Origin: Bacillus tianshenii
Lineage (GTDB): Bacteria; Bacillota; Bacilli; Bacillales; Bacillaceae_N
DNA length: 64,000 nt
NCBI GenBank assembly: GCA_020524525.2
Contig: CP129018.1
Coordinates: 2,174,115 to 2,238,114 of the forward strand
Direction: 5' to 3'
Shown: piece by piece, positions 36,108-45,508 of the stretch
Position numbering within the stretch: position 1 is the stretch's first letter
Layout of the letters: the number at the start of each line of letters is the position of its first letter
Notes under the pieces: generated by a model
The model's input: only the letters and a program-made list of their open reading frames with translations
Told to the model about the DNA's origin: nothing
Databases searched by the model: none
Position numbers and translations under genes: made by a program

Positions 36108-37148
36108 TTATGCAAGCGGAAAGGAAAAACTCACGGTAGTCCCAACACCAACTTCACTTTCAATTCGAAACGTCCCGTTATAATCATGAATAATTTTCTT
36201 ACACATTGCCAGACCAATTCCTGTACCATTTTCTTTCGTTGTAAAAAATGGTTGTCCAAGCTGTAATAAGATATCCTCTGGAATCCCTGGACCATTATCC
36301 TGTACACGAACGACGTAATGATTCGAACTTACTGCTGTTGTAAGCGAAAATTGCGGTGAAGATTCCGTTCCATCAAATGCTTCAATAGCATTACGGAGCA
36401 AGTTCAACATCACTTGCTTAATCATTGCTTCATTAGCTAGTACATAGTGAGGGCAGTCTACTATATTATGGCGGAATTCGATATCATGAAGCAAACATTC
36501 TGCACGAATAATGTTGAGAATAGCACCAAGAACCTCATGCAAATAAACCTGCTCTTTTTTCTCATTCTTGCGGGCCATTGAAAGAAACTCCTCAATAATC
36601 CCTTCCATCCGGATCATCTCTGCCATAATTGTTTCATAATATTTGTCCCAGCCCTTTGTCATTTTCGACAATTGAAAGAAACCGCGAATAACAGCAAGTG
36701 GGTTACGGAGTTCATGGGCAACTCCTGCCGCTAGCTGAGCTACGGTATCCATCTGTTCCTTATAGACGAGTAAATTTTCAAATTTCTGTTGATAAGAATG
36801 ATCATACAACATGACACATATGTTCTGACTCTCCTCTAAAATATGTGCTTTCAGCTGATAGAAGACGTCTTCTGTATAATAAATATGCTCGACCATCTGA
36901 TTAATGAATAATACTTCCTTTATCAAAGACATCATCGTATTATGTAAAATATGCCCATTTAGACATCGGTCCAAGGATTCACCAATCATTTCCCCAGCAT
37001 CCTTCTCGATAAACTTCACAAACGAATCATTTACAAATTGCACCTGCAAATCCTTATTCAAAATTAAACATGCTGTATCTAGATGATTTTTCACTAGCTC
37101 TTGAAAACATGTATCCTGCTTCCTACTTAACTCAATACTTCCTTTCAT
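36108..37148 (-). CDS. Cytoplasmic PAS-histidine kinase
   Basis: The 346-residue kinase has one PAS domain (about 15-120) and a HisKA-HATPase core. The phosphorylated residue is H145 in GVAHELRNPLAVIRGF, N-box NLLRNAIEAF, G1 box VQDNGPGIP, F-box PFFTTKENGTGIGL. No membrane segments. The H-box pattern is close to the sporulation kinases (KinA-KinE) that feed Spo0F, so an input to the phosphorelay is plausible. No response regulator gene is adjacent. GAGGTGA precedes the ATG. Confidence 0.85.
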   Translation of the reverse strand: MKGSIELSRKQDTCFQELVKNHLDTACLILNKDLQVQFVNDSFVKFIEKDAGEMIGESLDRCLNGHILHNTMMSLIKEVLFINQMVEHIYYTEDVFYQLKAHILEESQNICVMLYDHSYQQKFENLLVYKEQMDTVAQLAAGVAHELRNPLAVIRGFFQLSKMTKGWDKYYETIMAEMIRMEGIIEEFLSMARKNEKKEQVYLHEVLGAILNIIRAECLLHDIEFRHNIVDCPHYVLANEAMIKQVMLNLLRNAIEAFDGTESSPQFSLTTAVSSNHYVVRVQDNGPGIPEDILLQLGQPFFTTKENGTGIGLAMCKKIIHDYNGTFRIESEVGVGTTVSFSFPLA

Positions 37149-37320
37149 TCATCCGTCACCTCAGCAATAATTTTCCCAACAAGAACATGCACCATTTTCA
37201 ACTGTTCCCATACTCTAATAAAAATTGTACTTTTGAAATCTTAAAAAATGCTTAAATCCTCTACGTGTGTATGTTATCGGCATATCGTAAACGAATCTTT
37301 AACTAAAGGACGTGACGTTG

Positions 37321-37584
37321 ATGAACCCTTTTTTACAAACGATCGTCAATACGAAGATTAAACAATTAACCCCAGGTGAACTAATCCAAATGGCAGAGCA
37401 GTACGACATTTCCCTCACTAAATCCGAAGCTGAAAAAATCGTCATGATTCTACAAAAAGAAAACATCAATATCTATAACACGACTCAATTAAATCAACTG
37501 CTTGAAAAAGTACGCCGAATCGTTGGAAATGAAGCAGCAGGCAAAGCCGCTGAATTACTCGAACAATTTCAATCCGTTTTGTAA
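37321..37584 (+). CDS. yqfT: DUF2624 protein YqfT
   Basis: The 87-residue protein is mostly helical and charged, with no membrane segment (MNPFLQTIVNTKIKQLT...EQFQSVL). Length and position match B. subtilis YqfT (DUF2624). Function unknown. AAAGGA lies ten bases before the ATG at 37321. Ends at a bidirectional terminator. Confidence 0.75.
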   Translation: MNPFLQTIVNTKIKQLTPGELIQMAEQYDISLTKSEAEKIVMILQKENINIYNTTQLNQLLEKVRRIVGNEAAGKAAELLEQFQSVL

Positions 37585-37592
37585 AAACATAC

Positions 37593-37630
37593 AAAAAGAA
37601 CGAGCTTTTGTACGCAGCTCGTTCTTTTTT
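37593..37630. terminator. Bidirectional terminator between yqfT and a small membrane protein gene
   Basis: Eleven-base stem AAGAACGAGCT/AGCTCGTTCTT (37597-37607 with 37616-37626) with A/T flanks on both sides. Confidence 0.8.
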
Positions 37631-37811
37631 ATTTATCGGTATTAAACTCGACAACAAATAAACCAATTAAGCAAACAGCACTCACGATATAAAAAAACAC
37701 CAATACAGATCCAGGAAAAAGGCGCAAGCCACTTGCTATAGGTGCAATCAACATGACAGCGATAAGCATAAGCCTTAATTGTAGGCCTGTCTTTTTCGTT
37801 AACTTCTTCAC
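37629..37811 (-). CDS. 60-residue membrane protein
   Basis: Basic start followed by two hydrophobic segments (about 12-30 and 35-52) and an acidic end. The GTG at 37811 follows GAGGTGG by five bases, and another in-frame GTG lies inside that site at 37820. Unknown; it lies upstream of nfo on the same strand, separated by a terminator. Confidence 0.55.
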   Translation of the reverse strand: MKKLTKKTGLQLRLMLIAVMLIAPIASGLRLFPGSVLVFFYIVSAVCLIGLFVVEFNTDK

Positions 37812-37828
37812 GATTCCCACCTCACATA

Positions 37829-37862
37829 AAGTAAAGACGCGAAAATGAATGAATTTTCGCGC
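37829..37862 (-). terminator. Terminator of nfo
   Basis: Nine-base stem CGCGAAAAT/ATTTTCGCG (37838-37846 with 37853-37861), then TCTTTACTTT on the minus strand. Confidence 0.75.
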
Positions 37863-37872
37863 CTCTCATCAT

Positions 37873-38766
37873 TTACTCACCGCTTAAAATCTTTGTAAGC
37901 ACATCTTCTTCAAACGATTTATTGCGGAACATCGTTATTTCATGTTTATATGGCGGCTTTTTATTTTTCTTATCTTCTCCGACATAAGGTGTTTCAAGAA
38001 TCTTTGGAATATCATTAAATTGCGGATGATGCACAATCCTGTTTAATGCTTCAAACCCGATGTGACCGAAACCGATGTTTTCATGACGGTCTTTTGCAGC
38101 ACCACGTTCATTTTTACTGTCGTTTACGTGTAGCACTTTCAACCGCTCAAGTCCAACGATTCTGTCAAATTCCTCAAGAACCCCATCGAAATCATCTACA
38201 ATATCATAGCCTGCATCATGTGTATGGCACGTATCAAAACAAACAGAAAGCTTATCATTTAATGTAACGCCGTCCATAATTTTCGCCAACTCATCAAACG
38301 TTCTGCCACATTCGCTTCCTTTACCAGCCATTGTTTCAAGGGCAATTTGTACCTTTTGGTCTTTCGTTAATACTTCATTTAATCCTTCAATAATCTTTGC
38401 TATCCCAGCATCTGCCCCAGCTCCTACATGGGCGCCTGGATGCAACACTATCTGCTTTGCTCCAAGTGCTTCTGTCCGCTCAATTTCTGAACGAAGAAAC
38501 CGAACACCGAGCTCAAACGTTTCAGGCTTTGTTGTATTTGCAATATTAATAATATATGGCGCGTGAACGACAATCTCATCAATACCATTTTCCTTCATAT
38601 GTGCTGTGCCGGCTTCAATGTTAAGTTCTTCAATTGCTTTACGGCGCGTATTTTGCGGAGCACCTGTATAAATCATAAATGTCTTTGAGCCATAGGAAAC
38701 AGCCTCTTCACTTGCGCCAAGCAGCATTTTCTTTCCTTTCATCGAAACGTGTGAGCCAATTTTCAT
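37873..38766 (-). CDS. nfo: Endonuclease IV
   Basis: The 297-residue AP endonuclease has the trinuclear zinc ligands of the family in [29 protein letters not shown] and LHVNDSK. It cuts DNA 5' of abasic sites in base excision repair and protects spore DNA in B. subtilis. Length equals the B. subtilis protein. The ATG at 38766 has GGAG eight bases upstream; it follows cshB by 18 bases, so the two are one transcript. Confidence 0.96.
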   Translation of the reverse strand: MKIGSHVSMKGKKMLLGASEEAVSYGSKTFMIYTGAPQNTRRKAIEELNIEAGTAHMKENGIDEIVVHAPYIINIANTTKPETFELGVRFLRSEIERTEALGAKQIVLHPGAHVGAGADAGIAKIIEGLNEVLTKDQKVQIALETMAGKGSECGRTFDELAKIMDGVTLNDKLSVCFDTCHTHDAGYDIVDDFDGVLEEFDRIVGLERLKVLHVNDSKNERGAAKDRHENIGFGHIGFEALNRIVHHPQFNDIPKILETPYVGEDKKNKKPPYKHEITMFRNKSFEEDVLTKILSGE

Positions 38767-38784
38767 TTCTTTCACTCCATTCCC

Positions 38785-40101
38785 CTATTTAAAACGATTG
38801 TTTCGCTTCATTTTACGTTTTACTTTTTCAATTTCTTGCTGACGTTTTTTCTTATAGCCAGGTTTGACTTTTTTCGGTTTCCGAACAAGCTTTTTAGCGG
38901 TTTTTTCGAATTCATCTGTTGTCTTTGCACGCTTTGCACGTTTATTACGCGGACCGATATCAATCCATTCATTATCCCGAAAATCAACATGTTTAAAGGA
39001 AATCCCCATCTTTTCAAGCTTATTCAATGAATCTTCGTCACTTAAGCTGTAGAGCGTAATCGCTTCACCCGAAAAGTCAGCACGCGCTGAGCGTCCAACA
39101 CGATGAATATAAAATGTCAAATCATGGTGAGGAATATCTGCATTAAGCACATGACTGACACCTTGAATATCAATACCACGAGCTGCAAGGTCTGTACCGA
39201 CCACGTACTGATATTCTGCCTTTTTGATTTTTTTCATCACATTTTTTCGTTCACGTGGTGTCAAATCACCATGTAGGCGTCCTACATTAAGCCCTTGTGC
39301 TAACAAATAATCCGCTATTTCATCTGCTTTCTTACGCGTATTAGCAAAAATCATCATCAAGTATGGATTAGCCATTACAGATAAATCATAAATTATTTTC
39401 ATTTCATCACGATGACGCAGTGGCACAAGGTAATGGGTAATCTTCTCAGGTGTCGCTTGTGTCGGTTCCACATGGACAAAGCGCGGATTTTCCATATATT
39501 TTTTCATAAAAGGCTTCAGCTTCTCAGGAACGGTTGCTGAAAAGACAAGCATCTGTAATTTTTCAGGCATCTTTGCAGCAATTTGGTCCACATCTTCTAT
39601 AAAGCCCATATCTAGCATTAAGTCGGCTTCATCAACGACAACCGTTTTTGCTGTATAAACAAACAACGCTTGTTCACGAACTAAGTCATTAATTCGGCCA
39701 GGTGTTCCAATCACGACCTGCGGCTGCGTGCTGAGCTTCTCCATTGTCTTTTGTTTATCTGTTCCGCCGATAAAGAATTTAACTGTCGCAGGTGTCTCTT
39801 TCGGAAAGCGATCAGCAATTTTACGAGCCTCCTGATAAATTTGCCGCGCTAATTCACGCGTCGGCGCTGTGATAACAGCCTGCACTTCGTTAAGGGTTGG
39901 ATCGATATTCTCAAAGATCGGAAGCAAATATGCATGCGTCTTTCCAGTACCAGTCTGTGCTTGTCCAACCGCACTTTCTCCATTCAATATGCTCGGAATA
40001 ATACGCTCTTGAATATCTGTCGGCTGGTAAAAGCCTAACTCCTGAACTGCCTCTATAATAAACGGTTTAAAATCAAAACGATCAAATTGTGTTTTCTTCA
40101 T
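38785..40101 (-). CDS. cshB: DEAD-box RNA helicase CshB
   Basis: The 438-residue helicase has motif Q (FIIEAVQELGFYQPTDIQ), Walker A AQTGTGKTH, VVDEADLML for DEAD, SATVP for SAT, and HRVGRSARA for motif VI, then a lysine-rich C-terminal tail of about 60 residues. It unwinds RNA in cold shock, ribosome assembly or mRNA turnover. Length and place before nfo match B. subtilis CshB. AAGGAG precedes the ATG. Confidence 0.95.
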   Translation of the reverse strand: MKKTQFDRFDFKPFIIEAVQELGFYQPTDIQERIIPSILNGESAVGQAQTGTGKTHAYLLPIFENIDPTLNEVQAVITAPTRELARQIYQEARKIADRFPKETPATVKFFIGGTDKQKTMEKLSTQPQVVIGTPGRINDLVREQALFVYTAKTVVVDEADLMLDMGFIEDVDQIAAKMPEKLQMLVFSATVPEKLKPFMKKYMENPRFVHVEPTQATPEKITHYLVPLRHRDEMKIIYDLSVMANPYLMMIFANTRKKADEIADYLLAQGLNVGRLHGDLTPRERKNVMKKIKKAEYQYVVGTDLAARGIDIQGVSHVLNADIPHHDLTFYIHRVGRSARADFSGEAITLYSLSDEDSLNKLEKMGISFKHVDFRDNEWIDIGPRNKRAKRAKTTDEFEKTAKKLVRKPKKVKPGYKKKRQQEIEKVKRKMKRNNRFK

Positions 40102-40327
40102 CAAACATTCTCCTTAAGTTAAATTCCATAGACTGTTCCGACGCAAAAAAAATTACGAGTCCACCTAACATTCTATTATAAGTGAAAAATAGGTCAACAA
40201 CCAATTCTTCTGGGCATTTGTCTATTTTACATCGAAAGCACACCGAAACAAAGCATCTCTCATATTTTGTAATAGAGATTTGACTTGAACATTTTTTGAA
40301 TCAGGATAGGAAAGGAGGAGTTATAAA

Positions 40328-41026
40328 ATGTTCAGACCTCCAATGCCGCCCATGCCTACACGTGGCTATATGCCATTTTTCCAACAACAAATGTCACCTA
40401 CAATGTTTCCTTCACAGCTTCCGATGGGTCAGATGCAAGGATTAAGCCGAGGGGGTGGGTTGCTTTCCCGTTTATTTAGTGGAGGGGCAGGGCGAAACGC
40501 CATGATGTTAAACGGCATGAGAGGCTTCTCTGGCTTCCCTGGTGCTCAACAAGGAATGCAAGGATTATCTGGCATGCAAGGTGGTCTCTCTAGCTTACAA
40601 GGCCTCACACAAGGTGCAGGCGGATTCACAGGTGTACTTGACAACCTTCAAAAAGGCTTAAAAATGGCGCAAACGGTCGGCCCAATGGTACAGCAGTATG
40701 GACCAATGATACGCAACATCCCTTCAATGATTAAATTGTATCAAGAACTTTCAAATATGGATGACGCAGATTCCAGCAACACTGAAAATGAAACAACTGA
40801 AACGGTCGTCGAAGAATCAAACGAATCTTCCATTGAACAAGAGACAACGAAAGAAAGCCGTCCTTACTTACTCTCGCCGCCTACTGACGATGAATTTGAA
40901 GAATCAGCTGATGATTTTGAGGACATAGATGAGAATACACTTGATCTTACGACAATTGGCGAATCACATATTGAGCAAGAAGAAAGTCTGAAACCAAAAG
41001 TTTCTCAGCCAAAGCTTTATATATAA
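40328..41026 (+). CDS. yqfQ: VrrA/YqfQ family protein
   Basis: The 232-residue protein starts with a Met/Pro/Gln-rich stretch (MFRPPMPPMPTRGYM) and has repeated GMQGLSG-type segments (residues 40-105), a helical middle and an acidic Ser/Glu-rich tail. This composition matches YqfQ/VrrA, known as the variable-repeat protein of the Bacillus cereus group. Function unknown. AAAGGAGG precedes the ATG. The gene is read divergently from cshB. Confidence 0.8.
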   Translation: MFRPPMPPMPTRGYMPFFQQQMSPTMFPSQLPMGQMQGLSRGGGLLSRLFSGGAGRNAMMLNGMRGFSGFPGAQQGMQGLSGMQGGLSSLQGLTQGAGGFTGVLDNLQKGLKMAQTVGPMVQQYGPMIRNIPSMIKLYQELSNMDDADSSNTENETTETVVEESNESSIEQETTKESRPYLLSPPTDDEFEESADDFEDIDENTLDLTTIGESHIEQEESLKPKVSQPKLYI

Positions 41027-41230
41027 ATTTATTTTTTTAATATCTTGTTGTTTTGTATTCCATTCTGCTCTCCTTTATAATGAAGGTGGAATGTGCCCTG
41101 AATATGAATCTATCAGTAAGCTTTAGCACCAACTAAATAAAAGAGGTGCGAGCGAAATGGCGCATAATATACAGTTCGTAAGGCGTGTAGCTTCACCCTT
41201 TTCCACAGACATAAAGAGGAGGATAACAGA

Positions 41231-42175
41231 ATGGAAGTTATTAAAATTGCCCCTCGAGGTTATTGCTATGGCGTTGTCGACGCAATGGTGATTGCACGAA
41301 ATGCCGCTTTAGATAAATCATTGCCAAGACCAATTTATATTTTAGGAATGATCGTTCATAACGCTCATGTTACGCAGGCTTTCGAAGAAGAAGGTATCAT
41401 CACCCTTGATGGTCAAAGTCGCTTAGACCTATTAGAAGGGATTAATGAAGGAACTGTTATCTTCACTGCACACGGTGTTTCGCCAGAGGTTAAGAAACGT
41501 GCAGAAGAAAAGGGCTTAACTGTGCTCGATGCCACATGCCCTGACGTAACGAAAACACACGATCTCATTCGAGATATGAAAGAAAAAGGCTATGAGGTAG
41601 TCTATATTGGTAAAAAAGGTCATCCAGAACCAGAAGGTGCATTAGGTGTTGCCCCCGATATTGTCCATCTCGTTTCCAATATGGACGATGTAAAAGACTT
41701 AGACATCCAATCTAATAAAATTATTATCACGAACCAAACAACAATGAGCCAATGGGATGTTCATGACATTATGGAAAAGGTTGTGGAACGTTATCCACAT
41801 GCTGAATTTCATCGTGAAATTTGTATGGCAACACAAGTACGACAAGAAGCTGTAGCAGAACAAGCAAAAGAAGCAGACCTTACCCTTGTTGTCGGTGACC
41901 CGCGCAGTAACAATTCCTGCCGCCTAGCACAAGTTTCAGAAGAAATTGCAGGAACTCCTGCCCACCGGATCGCTGATGTGAGCGAAATCAGTCTAGATTG
42001 GCTGAAAGGTGTTCAAAAGGTGGCCATTACAGCTGGTGCTTCAACACCAACACCGATTGCTAAAGAAGTGATTAAATTCATCGAACAATATAACCTAGAA
42101 GACACCAGCACACATAATCCAGAACGTAAAGTTGCACTTAATAAAATTCTGCCAAAAGTAAAGAAAAAAGCATAA
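41231..42175 (+). CDS. ispH: 4-hydroxy-3-methylbut-2-enyl diphosphate reductase IspH
   Basis: The 314-residue enzyme has the [4Fe-4S] cysteines at APRGYCYGV (near 12), DATCPDV (near 103) and NNSCRLA (near 220). The active-site region [13 protein letters not shown] and the QTTMSQWDV segment are typical. It reduces HMBPP to IPP and DMAPP, the last step of the MEP pathway that IspG (29289) feeds. GAGGAGG precedes the ATG. Ends at a very strong terminator. Confidence 0.97.
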   Translation: MEVIKIAPRGYCYGVVDAMVIARNAALDKSLPRPIYILGMIVHNAHVTQAFEEEGIITLDGQSRLDLLEGINEGTVIFTAHGVSPEVKKRAEEKGLTVLDATCPDVTKTHDLIRDMKEKGYEVVYIGKKGHPEPEGALGVAPDIVHLVSNMDDVKDLDIQSNKIIITNQTTMSQWDVHDIMEKVVERYPHAEFHREICMATQVRQEAVAEQAKEADLTLVVGDPRSNNSCRLAQVSEEIAGTPAHRIADVSEISLDWLKGVQKVAITAGASTPTPIAKEVIKFIEQYNLEDTSTHNPERKVALNKILPKVKKKA

Positions 42176-42212
42176 CAAATGCCGCAGTCTCGCACTGCGG
42201 CATTTGTTTATT
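42176..42212. terminator. Bidirectional terminator between ispH and yqfO
   Basis: Thirteen-base perfect stem CAAATGCCGCAGT/ACTGCGGCATTTG, five-base loop, then TTTATTTT on the plus strand. Confidence 0.9.
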
Positions 42213-43334
42213 TTATAGAAATGTAAATGGGTCTGTATTCGGTTTTGAGGCGATTACCTCTGTTGCATACTTTTTCTCATCTAGAAAAGACTGGAGCACT
42301 TTTCGCACGCCGTCTTTCATTACTTTTTCAACATTATGGCCAGGATCGACAATGTTTAATCCTTCCATCATCGCATCATGTGCCACATGATAATACATAT
42401 CACCTGTTACATATACGTCCGCGCCCTTGAATTTTGCATTCTTCCAGTACTTATTACCGTCACCGCCAAGCAGGGCAACTTTTTGTATCTTGTTGTCCAA
42501 GTTACCAACAACGCGAAGACCTTTTACATCAAATGCCTGCTTCACGTGTTCCGCGAACTCTTTTAGGGTCATTGCTTGGTCGAGCTTGCCAACACGTCCT
42601 AATCCAAGCACTTCACCTGTATTTTCAAGCGGATAAATATCATAGGCAGGTTCTTCATATGGGTGTGCTTTTAACATCGCACGAAGAACTTTATTTACCT
42701 GTGACTTTGGAACAATCGTTTCAACCTTTACTTCATTCACATGCTCTATTTCACCTTGCTTGCCGATGAATGGGTCTGTTCCCTCACCTGGTAAGAACAT
42801 GCCAGTGCCTGGTGTATTAAATGAGCAATGGCTGTAATTACCGATATGACCAGCACCTGCGTCCCCTATCGCTTGACGCACACGGTCTGCTTGTTCCTCA
42901 GGTACGAAGACAACAATTTTCTTTAACGGGTCTTCATATGTCGGCACAAGTACGTCTGTTTCCTGTAAGCCGAGCGCTTCTGCCATAAGGTCATTTACGC
43001 CACCTTTGGCAACATCAAGGTTTGTATGAGCCGCATAGACGGTAATATCATGCTTCACCAGCTTTGCGACAAGCTTTCCTTGTCCTTCGTCAGTAACAAG
43101 CTGCTTTAAAGGACGGAAAAGGATTGGATGGTGAGCAATAATTAAGTCTACTTCTTCATCAATCGCTTCATCAACAACCTCTTCTAGAACATCAAGTGCA
43201 ATCATTATTTTTTTTACTTTTTTATTTAACGTACCAATTTGTAAGCCAATTTTGTCGCCTTCAACTGCATATGACTTAGGCGAAAATCGCTCAAATGCTT
43301 GAATGATTTCTTGTCCATTCGCAAAGTTTGCCAC
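42213..43334 (-). CDS. yqfO: NIF3-family protein YqfO
   Basis: The 373-residue protein has the NIF3 metal-site motifs IIAHHPILF, AAHTNLD and a C-terminal VDPGHNVEK, with an inserted PII-like/CutA-like domain of about 105 residues (about 127-232). Length equals B. subtilis YqfO. Some members are labelled GTP cyclohydrolase I type 2; the activity is not proven for most. It begins one base after the trmK stop and is co-transcribed. Confidence 0.93.
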   Translation of the reverse strand: MANFANGQEIIQAFERFSPKSYAVEGDKIGLQIGTLNKKVKKIMIALDVLEEVVDEAIDEEVDLIIAHHPILFRPLKQLVTDEGQGKLVAKLVKHDITVYAAHTNLDVAKGGVNDLMAEALGLQETDVLVPTYEDPLKKIVVFVPEEQADRVRQAIGDAGAGHIGNYSHCSFNTPGTGMFLPGEGTDPFIGKQGEIEHVNEVKVETIVPKSQVNKVLRAMLKAHPYEEPAYDIYPLENTGEVLGLGRVGKLDQAMTLKEFAEHVKQAFDVKGLRVVGNLDNKIQKVALLGGDGNKYWKNAKFKGADVYVTGDMYYHVAHDAMMEGLNIVDPGHNVEKVMKDGVRKVLQSFLDEKKYATEVIASKPNTDPFTFL

Positions 43335-43335
43335 T

Positions 43336-44040
43336 TTAAAGAACCTCCTCTGCCAATTTCATTCGCGATTCGATCTTTGCTCGCTTTTCAGCTAATGCTT
43401 CATTTTGTTCAGCACCTTCCATTTGCTGAACAATCTTTTTCCACTTCGCATATTCGTACTGCCACTTTTTACAGAATGCCTCATTTTTCTCTTTCATTAA
43501 AAAAGGACCAAACAAGAGTGCTGCTTCTTCACGAGCCTTATATGGCACATTAGCATCACCTCTGTCAGCAGTTAATATTTCATAAATCTTTTCGTCTTCC
43601 TCCAAGATTTGCTCACGCTTTAATTCCCAGCCATTGTCACGGAGCCAAATACGGATAAATCTCGCTCCGACGTTTGGCTGCAAAACAAGCCGTTTCACGC
43701 CAGCAAGCTTTTCCTTGCCATCTTCAAGAATTGAAGCAATTAATTGGCCACCCATTCCGGCTACAACAACAACATCCACCTCTCCAGGAGCCATAACTTC
43801 AAGACCATTTCCGCGGCGTACGGAAATTTTACTTTCTATCCCACATCGCTTTACTTGCTCAAGTGCAGATTTCCAAGGACCTTCATTAATTTCACCAGCA
43901 ATACCTTCAGAAATAACACCACGTAAATACGCATAACACGGTAAATAGGCATGGTCCGAACCAATATCTGCAATCGTTGAATTTTTTGGAATCTCATCTA
44001 CAACAGCGCATAATCGCTCTGATAATCGTATCTCATTCAT
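43336..44040 (-). CDS. trmK: tRNA (adenine22-N1)-methyltransferase TrmK
   Basis: Rossmann-type methyltransferase with the SAM-binding motif IADIGSDHAYLPC and the catalytic region VVAGMGGQLI. It methylates A22 in tRNA. The start is uncertain: the ATG at 44040 (MNEIRLSERL) fits the family, while starts at 44043, 44052 (GTG) or 44070 (TTG) are possible. It is followed at once by yqfO, as in other Bacillus. Confidence 0.92.
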   Translation of the reverse strand: MNEIRLSERLCAVVDEIPKNSTIADIGSDHAYLPCYAYLRGVISEGIAGEINEGPWKSALEQVKRCGIESKISVRRGNGLEVMAPGEVDVVVVAGMGGQLIASILEDGKEKLAGVKRLVLQPNVGARFIRIWLRDNGWELKREQILEEDEKIYEILTADRGDANVPYKAREEAALLFGPFLMKEKNEAFCKKWQYEYAKWKKIVQQMEGAEQNEALAEKRAKIESRMKLAEEVL

Positions 44041-44130
44041 CATTTTCACCACATTTTCCTTATTCCACAACTACTATCATACAAGTACACACAAAAAAAG
44101 AAAAGAGAAGGCGAACCGTCTGATACAAAA

Positions 44131-44178
44131 GAAAAAGCTTCTTGCCCCTAATCAGACAAAAAGCTCCTCTTTTTCACC
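44131..44178 (-). terminator. Probable terminator of cccA
   Basis: Imperfect stem pairing GAAAAAGCTTCTTG with the CAAAAAGCTCCTCTTTTTC region, ending in TTTTTC on the minus strand. Confidence 0.5.
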
Positions 44179-44532
44179 TTATTTCTTTTCTGCTAGCCAT
44201 TGTGCTAACTTGTCCTGTGCCTCACCAGTTACTAGGCCTCCAGGCATGCTTCCTTTACCGTTTTGAATAATACCCTTAATGTCGTCAGCTGATAGCTTGC
44301 TTCCAACCTGTGTTAAGTTTGGACCAGCTCCACCTTCAAGGTTCTGACCGTGACATGCTGCACAGCTTTGCTTGAAGATTTCTTCTGGATTTGCAGGTGC
44401 CGCTTCTTCTTGTGCTTCACCTTCTGCAGCTTCTCCTGGTGGATTACTTAACCCGTAACCTCCCAAGCCAACAATAAGAATAATACCAATAACCATCGTA
44501 ATTAGGTAAGGCATTACTGGGTTGCGATTCAT
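44179..44532 (-). CDS. cccA: Membrane-anchored cytochrome c550
   Basis: The 117-residue protein has an N-terminal anchor (about 8-26), an acidic Ala/Glu/Pro linker, and one class I cytochrome c domain. The haem-binding motif is CAACH, and the sixth ligand is the Met in GSMPGG. It carries electrons between the bc complex and oxidases on the outer face of the membrane. Same place as B. subtilis cccA, upstream of trmK. Confidence 0.95.
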   Translation of the reverse strand: MNRNPVMPYLITMVIGIILIVGLGGYGLSNPPGEAAEGEAQEEAAPANPEEIFKQSCAACHGQNLEGGAGPNLTQVGSKLSADDIKGIIQNGKGSMPGGLVTGEAQDKLAQWLAEKK

Positions 44533-44656
44533 CTCTTTTCCTCCTTATGTATATGTACATTAGTACAGTGTACACGTACCACAAGCTATGTTAAAACACC
44601 TATATTTTACTGCAAATACTCGCTCTAGAAAAGGGGGTAGCCCTAAGTTATTCTCA

Positions 44657-44685
44657 TTTTTATAAAAAGTTCATGTAAATGTCAA
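44657..44685 (-). promoter_or_regulatory. Possible cccA promoter
   Basis: On the minus strand consensus TTGACA (44680-44685) with an AT-rich -10 (about TAAAAA at 44657-44662) 17 bases downstream. The 262-base gap 44533-44794 holds nothing else supported. Confidence 0.4.
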
Positions 44686-44794
44686 AACTCATCAAATATT
44701 TTAAAGAAAAATTACAAAAAAATTAAAAATTCTTAAAACTTTCCTAGAACGAATAATTGATATACTAAGATAGTATCATTCAATTCTTCTCATT

Positions 44795-45361
44795 TCACAA
44801 AAAACTATAGGAGACAAGCAATACAGCACTTGAAATTCCTGCAATTAGCAAATACGTTAATTTCGTTTTCCAACCTATAAGAGTCCAAGTCATACAGTTA
44901 AATAGAATGACGGTAACTAATGCCCACTGTGACGTACTTACATATGTACTCATTAAATGAACAGTTGCAAGGAACAAAACTAATGACCCCGTAATAATCG
45001 GTAAGTGCATCCATTTATCTTTTTTACGATAATAAATAATTCCAGTTATTACAGATACCCCTATAAATATGGAAAAGAGTCCGATTTGCAAAAGGAAAGA
45101 CAATTCAGTAAAATAAATGACAAGAAATGTTATCGGTAATTGAGCGAACAAAATAAATAAAAGGAAATAAAATGGCATACGGGCTATGTTCACCTTATGC
45201 TTAGTCCTGGTCTTAGCCTGTTTTATGTGCTCCGTTTGTTGCGGTTCTTCTTCTCCCTCAGTATAAAGCTTGAGTAGAAAATCACAATACTGGGCAGGGA
45301 GTAAATGGTGTTCTTTCCAATAACGTATTTCTTTAATAATTGTTTCTTTGCGGTCACTCAC
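44795..45361 (-). CDS. Membrane protein of unknown function downstream of sigA
   Basis: The 188-residue protein opens with a soluble segment (IIKEIRYWKEHHLLPAQYC) and then has five or six membrane segments. The GTG at 45361 lies five bases after GAGGTGG and leaves the first conserved helix intact; a longer reading from 45457 is rejected. A hairpin terminator separates it from sigA (45454-45493), so it needs its own promoter. Family not recognised beyond similarity to other Bacillaceae membrane proteins with this YWK...LLPxxYC start. Confidence 0.65.
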   Translation of the reverse strand: MSDRKETIIKEIRYWKEHHLLPAQYCDFLLKLYTEGEEEPQQTEHIKQAKTRTKHKVNIARMPFYFLLFILFAQLPITFLVIYFTELSFLLQIGLFSIFIGVSVITGIIYYRKKDKWMHLPIITGSLVLFLATVHLMSTYVSTSQWALVTVILFNCMTWTLIGWKTKLTYLLIAGISSAVLLVSYSFL

Positions 45362-45453
45362 TTCAACCACCTCAATGGGTTCTTTGAATACTAGAAAAAC
45401 TTGGCCCATCGCCAAGTCAACCCTAGTGAAAGCCACCTTGTGTTCGCTATTAT

Positions 45454-45493
45454 CCAAAAAATAGTTTACTCCATACGCAATGAAGTAAACTAT
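45454..45493 (-). terminator. Terminator of the dnaG-sigA operon
   Basis: Ten-base stem ATAGTTTACT/AGTAAACTAT (45461-45470 with 45484-45493), then TTTTTTGG on the minus strand. Confidence 0.8.
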
Positions 45494-45508
45494 TCTCTGA
45501 GCTGGACT

